DNA from: Chitinophagales bacterium
GTDB lineage: Bacteria; Bacteroidota; Bacteroidia; Chitinophagales; UBA10324
Length of the DNA: 64,000 nt
Direction: 5' to 3'
Assembly (NCBI GenBank): GCA_019694975.1
Contig: JAIBAY010000001.1
Location: 750,732-814,731, forward strand
In this document: positions 35,764 to 44,332 of the stretch, piece after piece
How the letters are laid out: each line of letters opens with the position of its first letter
Position numbering within the stretch: position 1 is the first letter of the stretch
Made by a program: the position numbers and the translations under genes
Notes under the pieces: model-generated
Told to the model about the DNA's origin: nothing
The model's input: the letters and a program-made list of their open reading frames with translations, nothing else
The model's database searches: none

Positions 35764-36645
35764 GTGAATTCACCTGATATAACAAGCCGTATACTCCTCG
35801 ATTTCAAACATCCGGTGACGGCTGCCAATATCACCATCCGGCCTGAGCCATTTACCATTCCGCCGACAGCATTCGCGCCACTGAAGGACTATTGGACACA
35901 GCAACTGAAAGAAAAACAATCCGCATTGCAGAAGGCTGGTATCATCTCCGTCATAAAAAGCGATACAGCACACGGAGCCCTTGCAACTTTATATGTGCAT
36001 GAAAAACCCGTCATGTGGCCGGGCACTGCGGTTACGTTGCGCGATGCAACGATCATCAACGGGCAGGTACTGCTTACCGTAAGTGATATTCCATATCCAT
36101 TCATTGCTGCACTGAATGATGCCGCTTTTCTCACGCAATCAGGTTTGCATGGCCTTGACTTGCGGCCACCACTTGCTGTCTGCACTTTCGCTATTACCAC
36201 CGACAACATGCTGGTGCTTACCCAACGCGGACAAACCACCGGTGTTTATCCCGGACGTTTGTATGGGCAGGGCGGAAACCCGCACGATGCTCAATTCAAT
36301 ATCATTGAACATCAGCTGGAAGAAATGGCTGATGAATTGCTGGTTGCGCCGGAAGAAGCTGATGCAGACTCATTCAGATATTACGGCCTTGCAGAAGACC
36401 TCGAATCATTTCCGCGCAAACCCGATTTGGTGGGCATTGTGAGGCTTCGCATGGATGCGTCAACCTTGCTTGCAAGAAACAGGGAATGGCCTGCGGAAGA
36501 CCGGCCGCCGGATGTCGCATCGCTGCTGTGTGTTCCGTATAACAAGCAGGCATTGGATCAATTCCTCCTGCAGGAAAAAACAGCGGCAGACTTTTGTCCG
36601 CCGGCATATGCCGGATTGCGATGGCTGATCAGCGAAGCATGGTAA
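35764..36645 (+). CDS. Nudix-like hydrolase
   Basis: The 293-residue protein begins at GTG 35764; an ATG 22 bases upstream is out of frame. Residues ~150-290 resemble a Nudix fold: DNMLVLTQRGQTTGVYPGRLYGQGGNP followed by the helix IIEHQLEEMADELLV. Compared with the G.5E.7REUxEExGU box, the last Glu-Glu pair is recognisable but the Arg and the first Glu are not, so activity is uncertain. The N-terminal ~140 residues are unassigned. Related eukaryotic proteins of similar build exist, but I cannot assign a substrate. It runs opposite to purD. Confidence 0.55.
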   Translation: MNSPDITSRILLDFKHPVTAANITIRPEPFTIPPTAFAPLKDYWTQQLKEKQSALQKAGIISVIKSDTAHGALATLYVHEKPVMWPGTAVTLRDATIINGQVLLTVSDIPYPFIAALNDAAFLTQSGLHGLDLRPPLAVCTFAITTDNMLVLTQRGQTTGVYPGRLYGQGGNPHDAQFNIIEHQLEEMADELLVAPEEADADSFRYYGLAEDLESFPRKPDLVGIVRLRMDASTLLARNREWPAEDRPPDVASLLCVPYNKQALDQFLLQEKTAADFCPPAYAGLRWLISEAW

Positions 36646-36707
36646 TTACTCCAACTATTTCTTAAGGAAACCGGAACAAAGAAATGGTCAGGCGTTCAGT
36701 CATACTG

Positions 36708-38750
36708 CTATTCAAACAACAACTTCCTGCTGAAGTGAGATGCTCCATCATAAATATTAATCAGTTTCACGCCGGCCGTGCCATGCAGTGGTATGAGGGT
36801 GGTTCCTTCCTGCAACTGCATTGCCTTTTGCCATTCGATACGCCCGAGCGGATCGCAGAGTTGCAGTGTTACAACAGTTGCCATGTTGACGGTAACATGT
36901 GCTGTATATCCATCTCCTGATTTTTCAATGGTAATTACCGGATCGGTTTTTAACTGACGCGGCAACTGTTCCTGTTTCATCAATTGCTGCACCTGCAGGG
37001 CAACGGTTGATCCTTCCCGCAGGATGGTGATATTATGCAATGTTACAGGTGAACCATCATAGCTGATAGTGCCGCTGTTCAGGATATTACCGTTATTATC
37101 CTTCACTGTCCAGTCAATCAATTGCCCTGGCAATGCATGAAACTGCTGCAGGCGCCGCAGGGTAACATCTGTTGTACAGCTATTATACTGTGTCATCAAT
37201 ACACCGCTTGCATACATATCCCTGATCTTGCACTTAATGCTATAGTAAGATGGCTGATCGGTGATGGATGCATCTTCCCAATCAAGATATCCGTTCCATG
37301 CCCCATACGGTGCACCGGACGTTGGTGTGCCGTTTCCCCAGTTCTGATTGATGGAACAGAAAGAAAATGCAGGGTAAGAACGGTTGTTATAAAACCGGTC
37401 GTAGTTGATGAATGCTTCAGAATCAGTGAAATTTTTATTGTTCCCGTTATGATTGCGCTGATCCCAATACCAAACGCCACCCTGACGGCCTACTTCCAGT
37501 GAATCATACCAGTAATAGTATTCCACCCATCCAAGCGTGCCGTCGTTTTTACCATGTACGCCACCCATGTAAGGCACGCCAACGGATTTATTGATACGGA
37601 ACATCACACGCATGTCAAACAAATCCCAGATCATCAGTGGCAGGCCGTCATTAGGGTCGGGAACATCCGTCATCAGCGAATCATAATAGCCGCCCCATTG
37701 CTGTTCGCGCCAGGTGCCGGGAAAGGCCCGTACAAAAGGAGGCGCAACGGACACCCATACTGCTGCAAATAAACCCGGATACATCGCACCGCTCACCAAT
37801 GGCCCGAATCCATTGTGCGAAGTACCATGCGCATACACACGGTGCGCATCAATATTTTTGTTGGCAATCACCCAATCGAGCGTCCACTTCACACGTGTTT
37901 GGGTAAAAGACTTTACGATCCCTGTATGCTGTACGGGGTTGCCGGTTCCATACATATCATAGTTTTCGTGAAAGCCATACCAATACGTGTTTTCGCCGTT
38001 AGGCAGCCAGTCATCGAGCAGCAGCATGTTGCAGTTGGTGCAATTGCTGGGAGTGAACGGTGTGAAAGGATCATTGTCGCGGTAATACACCATCAGGCCG
38101 CCGGTGCCCGTGGCATGCGCGATGAAGGTGAAATTATATCCGTAGGATCCCGAATTATTGAAAGCCGGTTGCAGTACGGCGGAAAGGTTATTTCCCCAGA
38201 TCACATATTCATAACACACATCGCCGTTGGCCGGAACAGATTGCTGCAGCACAGGTTGTGGCGCTGCCAGCTTATTTTTAACTGCCACAGTAGTAGTGTT
38301 CTGCCCTGCAGTAAGCAGCGTATCCGCAATGCCGGTAAGGGTATTTTCTACAATCACCGCATAGTAATACTTCTTGGTGGTGGTGCAGGTGGTCACATAC
38401 AATCCGTCAGCGGCAGTGAGCGCACCTGCCAACGGATCAATTGTGTAATAGATGCTTTGATTATAGAAGAGTGATTTGTGCCCGTTCTTACTGCTGTTAT
38501 CACGAACATAACCAACATAGGCTGTGTTCTTGATTTGTTTCTTGCTGGTAAATGGCTTCGTGGCCTGGTAGAGGCGGTATTTCAACGAGGTTGCGGAAGG
38601 ATTTTTCCAGGTGATGAAAACCTGCCCGTTTTTATAGGTGGCTTTTATCTGCGTAACGGTGTACGCATTTGCCGGTGAAGCGGATAACAGCAGACAACAA
38701 CAGATGGTGATAAGGCAGGCAGCCATTTTGATGTGGTGAAGATGATGCAT
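36708..38750 (-). CDS. Secreted alpha/beta-hydrolase-like protein with C-terminal sorting domain
   Basis: The 680-residue protein has a signal peptide ending near SPANAYT and an N-terminal fibronectin-III-like region (VFITWKNPSATSLKYRLYQ). The central region contains a possible nucleophile elbow AHGTSHNGFG followed by YPGLFAAVWVSVAPP, as in esterase/depolymerase folds. The elbow reads G-T-S-H-N-G rather than G.S.G, so catalysis is not assured. The last ~70 residues, ending HFSRKLLFE, look like a T9SS sorting domain. It is probably exported to the cell surface; the substrate is unknown. Confidence 0.6.
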   Translation of the reverse strand: MHHLHHIKMAACLITICCCLLLSASPANAYTVTQIKATYKNGQVFITWKNPSATSLKYRLYQATKPFTSKKQIKNTAYVGYVRDNSSKNGHKSLFYNQSIYYTIDPLAGALTAADGLYVTTCTTTKKYYYAVIVENTLTGIADTLLTAGQNTTTVAVKNKLAAPQPVLQQSVPANGDVCYEYVIWGNNLSAVLQPAFNNSGSYGYNFTFIAHATGTGGLMVYYRDNDPFTPFTPSNCTNCNMLLLDDWLPNGENTYWYGFHENYDMYGTGNPVQHTGIVKSFTQTRVKWTLDWVIANKNIDAHRVYAHGTSHNGFGPLVSGAMYPGLFAAVWVSVAPPFVRAFPGTWREQQWGGYYDSLMTDVPDPNDGLPLMIWDLFDMRVMFRINKSVGVPYMGGVHGKNDGTLGWVEYYYWYDSLEVGRQGGVWYWDQRNHNGNNKNFTDSEAFINYDRFYNNRSYPAFSFCSINQNWGNGTPTSGAPYGAWNGYLDWEDASITDQPSYYSIKCKIRDMYASGVLMTQYNSCTTDVTLRRLQQFHALPGQLIDWTVKDNNGNILNSGTISYDGSPVTLHNITILREGSTVALQVQQLMKQEQLPRQLKTDPVITIEKSGDGYTAHVTVNMATVVTLQLCDPLGRIEWQKAMQLQEGTTLIPLHGTAGVKLINIYDGASHFSRKLLFE

Positions 38751-38795
38751 AAGTGCAGGGTTAAATCTATTATCAGTTTACGGTATGAGAAACCA

Positions 38796-38923
38796 GAAGC
38801 TATCGCAAAACAGGCAATCAATGCGGTCATGCCGGATTTATTTCGGCAGCTGTCAATGAATGGAAGAGATGCTGATCCCTATCAATCGGTACAGGATGAC
38901 TCCGGGTATTTTGAGATAGCTTC
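38796..38923. repeat. MITE/REP-like inverted-repeat element, copy 3
   Basis: This 128-nt element is bounded by GAAGCTATCGCAAAA and TTTTGAGATAGCTTC. It shares CTGTCAATGAATGGAAGAGA and AGGATGACTCCGG with copy 2. It lies 45 bases upstream of the secreted hydrolase-like gene. Confidence 0.65.
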
Positions 38924-39510
38924 CAATGAAAGCATTTCTAAAGATCTCCAAATTATTTAAATTTTTATATATAAAAGCCACAACTGCCTTTCCGGAAGCT
39001 TTTTAGTTGCTATTAAAACATCTCTCACAAAATAAGATGCGGCCGCAACAATTACGTGGCATGTTTGGCCGGCATAATGACCGTAAACTTCTTCACGCGC
39101 CGCTAAGCCATGGCATATTTTACGACTGACTAAACAGGTCTTCTCAACCACTGATGGCCGGTTGCTGCATCCTGCATCTGCAAACTGAATTATAACGGAT
39201 ATCACCCCAAACAATCACGTTTGTATCACAGAAACATCTTAACTGCCACAATGCGCACATCAGCGCAGCGGCAACAAATTCTTTTAACGCATCATCTGAA
39301 TGATATCTGTCATGTTTTTAACAGCATGGTGAATGTAATTTTGGCGGATTAAATATGAAAGAATACGCATATAAAAAGTAAAAAGAGCAAAGCGGCATTT
39401 CTTTCCGGAGGTATGTGGGATTTCGCAAAGTCAGCTACTTCGTGAGATGTACCTAGTTACCGGTGAGAATTGACCGGATTATTTAACCATGTTTTTAAAT
39501 CTATTGTCCT
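38924..39510. other. Intergenic region without a supported gene
   Basis: Almost 590 bases show no supported coding frame. A TAATTTTG word at 39336-39343 fits the Bacteroidota -7 element for the gene at 39511. This would leave a long leader of about 160 bases that includes an eight-codon mini-frame from ATG 39355. No riboswitch fold was recognised. Confidence 0.45.
39336..39343 (+). promoter_or_regulatory. Candidate -7 promoter element (TAATTTTG)
   Basis: An exact TAnnTTTG word lies 168 bases before the secreted repeat protein gene at 39511, with a T-rich stretch about 17 bases upstream of it. The distance to the start codon is long, so support is modest. Confidence 0.35.
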
Positions 39511-41619
39511 ATGAAAAAATCAATTTTTCTATTCATGCTTGTGCCGGGTATATGGTCTTTGACAGCAACAGCACAGATTTCCGCTCCTCCCATTCAATGG
39601 CAAAATACGATTGGCGGAAGTTATATTGACGAACTGTATGACGTGATACAAACTACCGACGGAGGATACCTGCTCGGAGGAAAGTCCTACTTCGGCGCAT
39701 CAGCCGATAAAACCGAACCAGGCTATGGCAGATATGATTATTGGGTGGTGAAGCTCGATGCAAGCGGTGCTGTCACCTGGGAACGTTCGTATGGTGGCGA
39801 CCTGGATGACCAACTCAACAAGGTATTGCAAACACCGGATGGCGGATACCTGCTGGCCGGCTATTCTTATTCAGGCAATACCGGTAATAAAACGACTACT
39901 GCTTACGGCGATGCTGATTACTGGCTGGTTAAACTGGATAACCTCGGTGATATTGAATGGCAACAGTCTTATGGCGGTAAAGGAGCTGATTGGTTAACTT
40001 CCCTTGCCTCCACCGCCGACAGCGGATTCATACTCGGTGGAACATCAGGCTCCGGTATTTCAGGCATTAAGACGGAACCTGCTTCAGGTCAAACTGATTA
40101 CTGGGTGATTAAAACCGACAGCAAGGGTGTTCTGCAATGGCAAAATACTATTGGCGGAAACCGGCGTGACTACCTGTTTGCCATTGAACAAACAACTGAC
40201 GATGGATATATCATCGGCGGCCAGTCCTGGTCACCGGTATCAGGAGATAAAACCGAGGCCAAAATAGGCGGTACCGATTTCTGGGTGGTGAAACTGGATA
40301 GTGCAGGTTCCATTGTTTGGGAAAATACCATCGGAAGCAATCAAACTGAAGCACCAAAAAGCATTCATCAGACACCGGATGAAGGATACATAATTGGCGG
40401 TTATTCCAACTCTGCCGGATTAAAAGATAAGACGGAAGATTGCAAAGGAGAAACCGATTACTGGGTGATTAAACTGAGCGCCGGCGGTATTATAGAATGG
40501 GACAGAACCATTGGTGGCAGTCATGTCGAATATTTAAATGATGTTGCGTTGACCAACGATGGAGGTTACATTATAGGCGGTGAATCGCTTTCAGGCATCT
40601 CCGGTGACAAGAACGAACCTTCCCGCGGTGGCTACGACTACTGGGTGGTTAAAATCAACAGTACCGGTACCATTATATGGCAGAAGACGCTTGGTGGCAG
40701 CGGATTCTACGATATCTTGCATGCAATCCGGCAATGCAGTGACGGCGGATATATTCTTGCAGGATTTTCCGATTCGGGCTTGACGGGCGATAAGACGGAA
40801 GCCGGGCAGGGCGCTGCCGATTACTGGGTGGTGAAACTGGAACCGCTTGCCTGCAGCGGCTGGACCGTGTATGTGGATGCCGATAACGACGGTTATGGTG
40901 ATCCTGACAATAACTTCTTTTCCCCGGATTGCATCTTACCACCGGGTTACATTACTGACGGAACGGATTGTAACGATGCGGATCCTGACATCCATCCGAT
41001 GGTATTCGATATTTGCTACAATAATATTGATGAGAACTGTGACGGTCTCATCGATGAAAACTGCATCTGTGCAGCGCCGGTAAATCTCAGCATAGTCAGT
41101 GTTACACCTGCTTCGGCACTGCTGAGTTGGAGCGCAGCTGCCAATGCCATCAGCTATAAAGTTCAATTCAAGCAGAAGAAAACCGATACCTGGACTACCA
41201 TTAAAGTAGAGGGTACTAACACAGTTGAAGTTACCGGATTAGATGCAAGCACTGAATACGCATGGCAGGTAAAAAGCAGGTGCGTTAAAAATCCGGATGT
41301 GCTTTCCGACTGGTCTAAAAAGAATTTCTTTATCACCGGAGCACTGAAGGAAAGCCTGGTAACTCCTTTTTCATTAGAGATTTATCCCAATCCTGCTTCA
41401 GGCAATACGACCCTTCATTTCAACCTGCCGGATGCATCACGGATTACTTTGCAGATTTTTGATGTGAACGGAAAACAGGTGCAAACTGTCATTGATAAAA
41501 CACTTGCAGCTGGAGATCATGCCTTTCAAATCAACACTGCGACTTTATCTCAAGGCATCTACTTTGTGCGGATGACAACCATGGATGGAACAATGAATCA
41601 AAAACTGATCGTGGAGTGA
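39511..41619 (+). CDS. Secreted repeat protein with MopE-like motif, FN3 and T9SS sorting domain
   Basis: The 702-residue protein has a signal peptide (MKKSIFLFMLVPGIWSLTATAQ). Seven tandem ~58-residue repeats follow: DYWVVKLD..G.i.W....GGs..D......T.DGGYi.gG.S.SG.sGdKTE. Then comes a Cys/Asp-rich block (VDADNDGYGD..., TDCNDADPDIHP, ENCDGLIDENC), typical of the MopE/putative metal-binding motif and likely to bind Ca2+. One fibronectin-III domain precedes the type A T9SS sorting domain (LEIYPNPASGNTTLHF to KLIVE). It is a paralogue in design of the gene at 3373. It is exported and surface-exposed; the ligand is unknown. Confidence 0.88.
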   Translation: MKKSIFLFMLVPGIWSLTATAQISAPPIQWQNTIGGSYIDELYDVIQTTDGGYLLGGKSYFGASADKTEPGYGRYDYWVVKLDASGAVTWERSYGGDLDDQLNKVLQTPDGGYLLAGYSYSGNTGNKTTTAYGDADYWLVKLDNLGDIEWQQSYGGKGADWLTSLASTADSGFILGGTSGSGISGIKTEPASGQTDYWVIKTDSKGVLQWQNTIGGNRRDYLFAIEQTTDDGYIIGGQSWSPVSGDKTEAKIGGTDFWVVKLDSAGSIVWENTIGSNQTEAPKSIHQTPDEGYIIGGYSNSAGLKDKTEDCKGETDYWVIKLSAGGIIEWDRTIGGSHVEYLNDVALTNDGGYIIGGESLSGISGDKNEPSRGGYDYWVVKINSTGTIIWQKTLGGSGFYDILHAIRQCSDGGYILAGFSDSGLTGDKTEAGQGAADYWVVKLEPLACSGWTVYVDADNDGYGDPDNNFFSPDCILPPGYITDGTDCNDADPDIHPMVFDICYNNIDENCDGLIDENCICAAPVNLSIVSVTPASALLSWSAAANAISYKVQFKQKKTDTWTTIKVEGTNTVEVTGLDASTEYAWQVKSRCVKNPDVLSDWSKKNFFITGALKESLVTPFSLEIYPNPASGNTTLHFNLPDASRITLQIFDVNGKQVQTVIDKTLAAGDHAFQINTATLSQGIYFVRMTTMDGTMNQKLIVE

Positions 41620-41654
41620 ATCGTATTCATTAAAAAATATTTGACGAGGCGTGT

Positions 41655-41694
41655 AAACCCCTGGCATTATGTTGCTGCATCGTGTCAGGGGTTT
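41655..41694 (+). terminator. Hairpin after the secreted repeat protein gene
   Basis: A perfect nine-base stem AAACCCCTG/CAGGGGTTT, 36 bases beyond the stop, is followed only by a short CACTTT tail. It is a likely transcription end, though without a strong T run. Confidence 0.45.
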
Positions 41695-41768
41695 CACTTT
41701 GCAGGCAGCATGCCGCACCTCGAAGTGATGCTGCATTACTCTCGTTGTATCCATCGTATCTTTATTTT

Positions 41769-42491
41769 ATGACAGCCTATGAAACCGCAGCACTGCAGGA
41801 ATTAAAACGCTGGCAACGCATCACTGCCAGAGGGCCGTCGCCGGCCGGGCAACTCGCCAAAAAAATTCAGGATAGCATGAACAGCGTTATTCCTGAAAAA
41901 GTACACAGCACCCTCACTGTTGCCATCAAAGAAATGGTACGTGTAGTTTTATACGGCGCCGGTTTCACCACTAAGAAATTTACTGCTGCCGCATCACTGG
42001 AAGAAAAGGAGATGAAAGTGCAGGCACAGGTTGATTTCTATAAAAAGACAGCGGCTACGGAAGGCGGCATAGCTGGCCTCGGTGGCATTTTCGCCGGCAT
42101 TGCGGAATTCCCGGTTTTGCTGGCCATAAAAATGAAACTGCTTTTTGATATTGCAAGCATCTATGGATATGATGTAAAGGATTACAGGGAGAGACTGTAC
42201 ATCTTATATGTCTTTCAGCTTGCGTTCAGCAGTCCGCAACGGCGACAGCAAGTTTTTCAGCGATTGCATAACTGGGATGAATATGCCCTTCATCTGCCGC
42301 GCAACCTGCAGCAGTTTGACTGGCGAACCTTTCAACAGGAATACCGCGACTATATCGATCTTGCCAAGTTGGCACAGCTCCTTCCTTTTATCGGTGCATT
42401 GGTCGGCGTGATGGTAAACTACAAACTCCTGCACAAATTAGGCGAGACGGCCATGTATGCTTACAGGATGCGATTGTTTGCTGATAAATGA
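41769..42491 (+). CDS. EcsC family protein
   Basis: The start at MTAYETAALQELKRW (41769) gives 240 residues. A TATCTTTA word ends four bases before the ATG. The core (ATEGGIAGLGGIFAGIAEFPVLLAIKMKLLFDIASIYGYDVKD) matches the EcsC domain, an otherwise uncharacterised family first seen beside the Bacillus Ecs ABC transporter. Two hydrophobic segments (around 100-120 and 210-225) suggest membrane association. The partner is unknown. Confidence 0.8.
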   Translation: MTAYETAALQELKRWQRITARGPSPAGQLAKKIQDSMNSVIPEKVHSTLTVAIKEMVRVVLYGAGFTTKKFTAAASLEEKEMKVQAQVDFYKKTAATEGGIAGLGGIFAGIAEFPVLLAIKMKLLFDIASIYGYDVKDYRERLYILYVFQLAFSSPQRRQQVFQRLHNWDEYALHLPRNLQQFDWRTFQQEYRDYIDLAKLAQLLPFIGALVGVMVNYKLLHKLGETAMYAYRMRLFADK

Positions 42492-42665
42492 AAACGACCC
42501 TCTCGAAAAACTTGCCGGCATAGCATTGACTAACCCGGCGTATTGCATGGCAAACAGGTACGGCAGTTACCATTGCAAACCATGCACTCCAATAAATTCC
42601 TTTGAGCAATGCCCGTCGAATGTGGGAATGCGCGGCCATTTTTTATGCCTTTCAGAATTTTAGTT

Positions 42666-42673
42666 TACTTTTG
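42666..42673 (+). promoter_or_regulatory. Bacteroidota-type -7 promoter element (TACTTTTG)
   Basis: An exact TAnnTTTG word lies 26 bases before the start codon of the small secreted Cys protein. No matching -33 TTTG is seen at the normal spacing. Confidence 0.45.
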
Positions 42674-42699
42674 GCTGTCATCATCAATCCTTCACCTCA

Positions 42700-43101
42700 A
42701 TGAAAAAAATCCTTTTAATTCTTACCATTGCTTTGTTCGCCAATGTGATGGTTACAAAAGCACAAACAGCCGCAACTTCACCCGCTGCCAGCGACCAGAA
42801 AGAAACAGTTGCCAAAGAAACCATGCCGCAATGCCATGGCGTTACTGCAGCATGTCCGAAATCATGCCTGGATGAAAAGGCGAAAGCTTCATCTTCCACC
42901 ACCACGCTTTCTGATAATTATGCGAATGCCGGCAGCGCGCCCGACACAGACAAGAAAGAAGCGAAAGCCACCTGCGCCGGTGATCCTTCAAAATCCTGTT
43001 GCAAGAGCGGCAGCCGTTCTTCTTCGATGATAAAAAACGCGAAGCCGGCCAAGACCTCTACTGCCATCGCTCCGAAAGAATCGGAAACACCCAAGCAATA
43101 A
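42700..43101 (+). CDS. Small secreted Cys-containing protein
   Basis: The 133-residue protein has a clear signal peptide (MKKILLILTIALFANVMVTKAQ). The mature part is low-complexity, rich in Ala, Ser, Thr and Lys. It has two Cys groups, MPQCHGVTAACPKSCLDE and ATCAGDPSKSCCKSG, that could bind metal or form disulfides. The family is not recognised. It is monocistronic, with a strong terminator at 43120. Confidence 0.7.
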   Translation: MKKILLILTIALFANVMVTKAQTAATSPAASDQKETVAKETMPQCHGVTAACPKSCLDEKAKASSSTTTLSDNYANAGSAPDTDKKEAKATCAGDPSKSCCKSGSRSSSMIKNAKPAKTSTAIAPKESETPKQ

Positions 43102-43119
43102 TTTTTACCTTATTTCAGG

Positions 43120-43151
43120 AAAGGCACTGTATGAATTACGGTGCTTTTTTT
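43120..43151 (+). terminator. Rho-independent terminator
   Basis: The 11-base stem AAAGGCACTGT/ACGGTGCTTTT (with wobble pairs) and seven-base loop run into seven T residues, 18 bases after the stop of the Cys protein gene. Confidence 0.75.
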
Positions 43152-43207
43152 ATGCGCCTTTGCATAAACCTGCAGCAGCAGAACTGCCTGCCTGACGATA
43201 GCGCTTT

Positions 43208-43711
43208 CTAATGACGGCGCGGTAATGCCTCCAATAACACATCCAGGTTTTGCAGGGCCATCGCAAAACCTTCCCTGAATCCCATTTCTATCAGCCTTTC
43301 CATCCGCTCAAGTGATTCATTGAAGATGGCAATCGTGACCGTTGTCAATCCGTTGGCTTCGCTGAAACGCAGATCCCAGTCGGATCCTTCCGGTTCTGTA
43401 TGCTCATCTTTATCTGCAAAAGCATTAAAGAACTGATAATGGGTCTGCGGACTGATAACGGTAAAACGCTGAACGGCCCAGCGCTCTTCACCTTCCGGAC
43501 TTACCATAGCATAAAACCTGCGTCCGCCTGCTTCAAAATTCATCGCCTTGGTTCTTGACAGCCACGGCTTCGGCGCCCACCATTGATCCAGCAATTCCGG
43601 TTTTGTAAATGCATCCCAAACCAAAGAAAGTTCTGCGGCAAATTCCCTGACAATGGTTACGGTTTTTGCCGCCTTGTCAACGGATAGGTCATAAAGTAAA
43701 TCGTCTTTCAT
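43208..43711 (-). CDS. SRPBCC/AHSA1-type ligand-binding protein
   Basis: The start at [24 protein letters not shown] (43711) gives 167 residues. The AHSA1 pattern is clear: [30 protein letters not shown] near the start and [23 protein letters not shown] at the end. The start overlaps the stop of the ArsR-type regulator gene by four bases, so both are made from one message. Pairs of this kind (ArsR plus AHSA1) are common; the ligand is unknown. Confidence 0.88.
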   Translation of the reverse strand: MKDDLLYDLSVDKAAKTVTIVREFAAELSLVWDAFTKPELLDQWWAPKPWLSRTKAMNFEAGGRRFYAMVSPEGEERWAVQRFTVISPQTHYQFFNAFADKDEHTEPEGSDWDLRFSEANGLTTVTIAIFNESLERMERLIEMGFREGFAMALQNLDVLLEALPRRH

Positions 43712-44034
43712 CTTTTTTGTTTTTTCATGTTTGATAATACTTTGTCTAACTGATTGAAACGTGTTTCCCAGATTTTTCTGAACTGGCTGAGCCATTGATC
43801 AATCTCTTTCAGCTTCTGCACCTCCAGCGAGTAATAAATCTCCCTGCCTTGTTGCTCCTGCTTCACCAGTGCACACTCCGTCAAAATCTGCAGGTGCTTT
43901 GAAATCGCCTGCCGCGTGATATGAAAGTTTTCCGCCAGCGCATTGGGCGTCATGGCCTGCAAGGCAATGAGCGTAATGATGGCCCGCCGCGTCGGGTCGG
44001 CAATGGCCTGGTAAATGTCCCGTCTTACTTTCAT
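43708..44034 (-). CDS. ArsR-family winged-helix repressor
   Basis: The start at [20 protein letters not shown] (44034) gives 108 residues. [39 protein letters not shown] is the winged helix-turn-helix. The usual metal-binding Cys pair (ELCVCDL) is absent, so it is one of the non-metal ArsR types. It is probably autoregulatory, and it is translationally coupled to the AHSA1-type gene by an ATGA overlap. Confidence 0.9.
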   Translation of the reverse strand: MKVRRDIYQAIADPTRRAIITLIALQAMTPNALAENFHITRQAISKHLQILTECALVKQEQQGREIYYSLEVQKLKEIDQWLSQFRKIWETRFNQLDKVLSNMKKQKR

Positions 44035-44300
44035 CGTAACTGATTTTTGAGCAACTATCTGGTTGCAAATATATGCAACTAAATGATTGCACAAAATATT
44101 TTTCATTTTTTTTGTGATGAATGAAGGATGTGTCAGAACCGGAAGTTAAAGGAGGAGGCTTATCCGCTAATCAGCATTAAGCCGGAATAGAGCTCCCTGA
44201 ATTGCATTGCTGCAATGCATTGAAAGCTGCCTTACCTGCATTTGTTCAGGGCTGCTTACTTTGTGCCGGGCAAAATGTGTTTCATCATTCAGCGATGCCG

Positions 44301-44328
44301 TTTGCCATCTGTCAATCAAGTATCTTTA
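44301..44328 (+). promoter_or_regulatory. Candidate promoter of the UvrD/AddB-like gene
   Basis: TTTG at 44301-44304, then 16 bases, then TATCTTTA at 44321-44328, only four bases before ATG 44333. Initiation about seven bases past the -7 word would give a leaderless or nearly leaderless message. The same TATCTTTA-N4-ATG layout is seen before the EcsC gene at 41769. Confidence 0.4.
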
Positions 44329-44332
44329 TCTT

